From Gammaproteobacteria bacterium (GTDB lineage: Bacteria > Pseudomonadota > Gammaproteobacteria > S012-40), in assembly GCA_029857925.1 (NCBI GenBank), contig JAOUGF010000094.1, forward strand, positions 1 to 7,418: a stretch of DNA of 7,418 bases, in the 5' to 3' direction. Positions 6,158-7,418 of the stretch are shown here, piece after piece. Below the pieces are notes generated by a model. It was given only the letters and a program-made list of their open reading frames with translations, was not told where the DNA came from and ran no database searches. The stretch's first letter is position 1. Each line of letters starts with the position of its first letter. The translations under genes were made by a program, and so were the position numbers.

Positions 6158-6622
6158 ATGGCCAAGAAATTTGCGATCATTGCGACCAAAGGTAGCCTGG
6201 ATTGGGCTTATCCGCCATTTATTTTGAGTTCTACTGCAGCAGCGTTAGGGTACGACGTGCAGATATTTTTCACCTTTTACGGACTCAACCTTCTAAAAAA
6301 GAAGTTGGATCTGAAAGTGACGTCGCTTGGTAACCCAGGCATGCCGATGCCGATGCCGATGCCGGTGTTGATGCAGGCCATGCCCGGCATGCAAGCAATG
6401 ATGACCGCTATGATGAAGCAGAAAATTAAGGCCAAAGGCGTGGCGAGCATACCTGAGCTGCGGGATTTGACCATCGAGGCAGGGGTTAAGTTTATCGCAT
6501 GTCAGATGACAGTAGATTTGTTTGACTTTAAGCACAGTGACCTTTTGGACGGTATAGATTACGGCGGTGCGGCGACATTTTTAGAGTTTGCCGGCCAGTC
6601 CGATATTGCAATGTATATGTAA
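6158..6622 (+). CDS. dsrE2: DsrE2-type DsrE/DsrF/DrsH-like sulfurtransferase
   Basis: Member of the DsrE/DsrF/DrsH-like family, persulfide carriers that work with TusA in sulfur-oxidizing bacteria. The 154-residue product opens with AIIATKGSLDWAYPPFIL and FFTFYGLNLLKKKLDL, typical of DsrE2-like proteins. A Met-rich segment at 62-86 (11 Met in 25 residues) starts with four Met-Pro pairs encoded by four exact ATGCCG repeats at 6341-6364. GVASIPELRDL and FIACQMTVDLF follow, with Cys115, the only cysteine, as the probable sulfur-binding residue. AGGTG lies six bases before the ATG. The Met-rich hydrophobic stretch may anchor the protein in the membrane or bind a partner; that is inference. It lies between two terminator-like hairpins, downstream of tusA. 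Family assignment is strong; the exact subtype is less certain. Confidence 0.88.
   Translation: MAKKFAIIATKGSLDWAYPPFILSSTAAALGYDVQIFFTFYGLNLLKKKLDLKVTSLGNPGMPMPMPMPVLMQAMPGMQAMMTAMMKQKIKAKGVASIPELRDLTIEAGVKFIACQMTVDLFDFKHSDLLDGIDYGGAATFLEFAGQSDIAMYM
6341..6364 (+). repeat. Four tandem ATGCCG hexamers within the DsrE2-type gene
   Basis: Four perfect in-frame copies of ATGCCG encode Met-Pro x4. Because the unit is six bases, gain or loss of copies would alter protein length without a frameshift. Met-Pro runs here are, from memory, a shared trait of the family, so the repeat is probably functional rather than a recent slippage product. Confidence 0.85.
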
Positions 6623-6638
6623 CCGCGACCGGTTACGT

Positions 6639-6669
6639 AAAACGCGGGGGTTGCGCCCTCGCGTTTTTT
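6639..6669 (+). terminator. Intrinsic terminator after the DsrE2-type gene
   Basis: AAAACGCGGGGG (6639-6650) pairs with CCCTCGCGTTTT (6656-6667), with one G-T wobble, around a five-base loop. The stem runs into a tract of six T residues at 6664-6669. It starts 17 bases after the stop codon and is a strong, classical terminator. Confidence 0.88.
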
Positions 6670-6670
6670 C

Positions 6671-6699
6671 TTGGTAAACCGAAGTGCAACAAATATACT
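6671..6699 (+). promoter_or_regulatory. Promoter for the second DsrE-family gene
   Basis: TTGGTA (6671-6676) and TATACT (6694-6699) are separated by 17 bases, the optimal sigma70 spacing. It sits directly after the terminator of the previous gene. Transcription would begin near 6706, giving a leader of only about 15 bases before the ATG at 6721. Confidence 0.6.
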
Positions 6700-6720
6700 G
6701 CCGTAAATTTGAAGAATGTA

Positions 6721-7122
6721 ATGGTTAACTATCCTTGTGACTTGGCGGGGGATGGAAAGACTGTCGTGATTCTGGTAACCGGCGGGCCGGAAGTTGCGAA
6801 ACGTTGCGCGACACCTTTTTTTCTGGCCACGGTGCTCGCGGCCATGGATGCCGACGTACGGATATTTTTGACTATGGAAGGTGTGCGTTTGGCGCAACGC
6901 GGCGTGGCGGAAAATTTGGTTGCGCTAGAAGGTGGAAAAAAAATAATCGAATTTATACGCGACGCTAAACACGCGGGTGTACGCATTTATGTGTGTTCCC
7001 CTGCGTTGCCCGGCTTTGAAATAGATCCCGCACTGGATTTAATCCCTGAGATCGATGAAGTAGTCGGCGGCGGCGCATTTGCCGATCTCATATTGAGCTG
7101 CGATAAAGTGTTGTCGTTTTAA
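6721..7122 (+). CDS. DsrE-family sulfurtransferase (DsrE3-like)
   Basis: Soluble DsrE-fold protein, probably a cytoplasmic sulfur relay partner of TusA. From the ATG at 6721 the product is 133 residues; a TTG at 6709 would add four. Visible: TVVILVTGGPEVAKRCATPFFLATVLAAMDADVRIFLTMEGV in overlapping parts near 14-55 (the first Rossmann-like half), then GVRIYVCSPALPGF with Cys92 at the position expected for the active cysteine, and a C-terminal SCDKVLSF with Cys127. Cys6 and Cys29 are extra. It has no signal peptide. It lies behind its own promoter and 41 bases ahead of lbpA, so these two genes probably share a transcript. It resembles the DsrE3 group found with sHdr genes rather than the canonical DsrE of the DsrEFH complex. 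The subtype is uncertain, so no symbol is given. Confidence 0.85.
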   Translation: MVNYPCDLAGDGKTVVILVTGGPEVAKRCATPFFLATVLAAMDADVRIFLTMEGVRLAQRGVAENLVALEGGKKIIEFIRDAKHAGVRIYVCSPALPGFEIDPALDLIPEIDEVVGGGAFADLILSCDKVLSF

Positions 7123-7163
7123 GCTGCATCAGATATCTCCGTGTTCGCTAAGGGCATTCCCGC

Positions 7164-7418
7164 ATGAATTGCATCAATGGCTGTTACTTTCCCGACGACT
7201 TATTCTATTGCGTAGAACACAACACATGGGCGCGCAGGGAAGATGACGGGATAGTAATTGTAGGCATGACATCGTATGCATGTTCGTTGTCTGGACAAAT
7301 CGTTGCCTATACGCCCAAAAAAGTGGGTAAGGACGTGGCAAAAAATAAATCTTGTGCGACAGTGGAATCAGGGAAATGGGTCGGGCCGACCAAGTCTCCG
7401 GTTGCGGGCCTGGTGGTC
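7164..7418 (+). CDS. lbpA: LbpA, lipoate-binding protein of the sHdr sulfur-oxidation pathway (3' end beyond the window)
   Basis: GcvH-like lipoyl carrier used in sulfur oxidation, where the lipoyl arm carries sulfur for the heterodisulfide reductase-like complex in the cytoplasm. The first 85 codons are present, open to the right edge; the family is about 145 residues. GCYFPDDLFYCVEHNTWAR opens the protein and VIVGMTSYACSLSGQIVAY matches the GcvH fold. ATVESGKWVGPTKSPVAG holds the modified lysine, Lys71, in ESGKW; glycine-cleavage H proteins have ESVKA there, so this is the LbpA version. Five cysteines (3, 7, 16, 40, 64) are unusual for an H protein. AAGGG lies nine bases before the ATG. The DsrE and TusA neighbours, with no gcvT or gcvP nearby, support the sulfur role. 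Confidence 0.9.
   Translation, partial: MNCINGCYFPDDLFYCVEHNTWARREDDGIVIVGMTSYACSLSGQIVAYTPKKVGKDVAKNKSCATVESGKWVGPTKSPVAGLVV

Noticed and set aside
6341..6364. Phase-variable simple repeat
   Set aside because: A six-base unit cannot switch the reading frame, and the Met-Pro run fits the protein family.
6277..6535. Minus-strand frames rich in HRHR or GIGIG repeats opposite the DsrE2-type gene
   Set aside because: Low-complexity products of the complement of the ATGCCG repeats.
1..7418. Mobile elements, CRISPR arrays, tRNA or rRNA genes
   Set aside because: No transposase, long terminal inverted repeats, regularly spaced repeats or cloverleaf-like sequences were seen.

Overview
The window reads as a sulfur-oxidation locus of a lithotrophic gammaproteobacterium of roughly even base composition. 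The evidence is a near-complete set of periplasmic thiosulfate-oxidation (Sox) genes, a BepA-type M48 protease, and cytoplasmic sulfur-carrier genes (TusA, two DsrE-family proteins, a lipoate-binding protein LbpA) of the kind that accompany the sulfur-oxidizing heterodisulfide reductase-like (sHdr) pathway. The genus cannot be named from the sequence.

Layout. On the minus strand, read from about 5.3 kb down to 1, lie bepA (3833-5308), a 206-base gap with candidate promoter elements, then soxX-soxY-soxZ-soxA packed with gaps of 27-39 bases. A textbook intrinsic terminator follows soxA (about 1516-1546), then a perfect TATAAT box, then soxB, whose 3' end runs off the left edge. On the plus strand, diverging from bepA across an AT-rich intergenic region rich in GGTAT repeats, lie tusA (5846-6076), a terminator-like hairpin, a DsrE2-type gene (6158-6622), a second strong terminator, a good sigma70-like promoter (6671-6699), a second DsrE-family gene (6721-7122), and the first 85 codons of lbpA (7164 to the right edge).

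How the genes fit together. SoxXA (c-type cytochromes), SoxYZ (carrier with the C-terminal GGCGG arm) and SoxB (sulfate-releasing hydrolase) bind thiosulfate in the periplasm, release the sulfone sulfur as sulfate and leave a sulfane sulfur on SoxY. No soxCD is visible, so that sulfane sulfur needs another route. The divergent tusA-dsrE-dsrE-lbpA block is a plausible cytoplasmic receiver: TusA and DsrE proteins relay persulfide sulfur and LbpA carries it on a lipoyl group for oxidation by sHdr. hdr-like genes are therefore predicted just beyond the right edge, but none can be seen here.

Points for a second look are the stepwise terminators and internal promoter in the tusA-lbpA block, the Met-Pro repeat in the DsrE2-type protein, the repeat-rich bepA/tusA intergenic region, the absence of any in-frame ATG at the bepA start, and small protein oddities in SoxB and SoxY. 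I recognise the individual families. I see no wholly unknown enzyme system, and no tRNA, rRNA, CRISPR array or mobile element.
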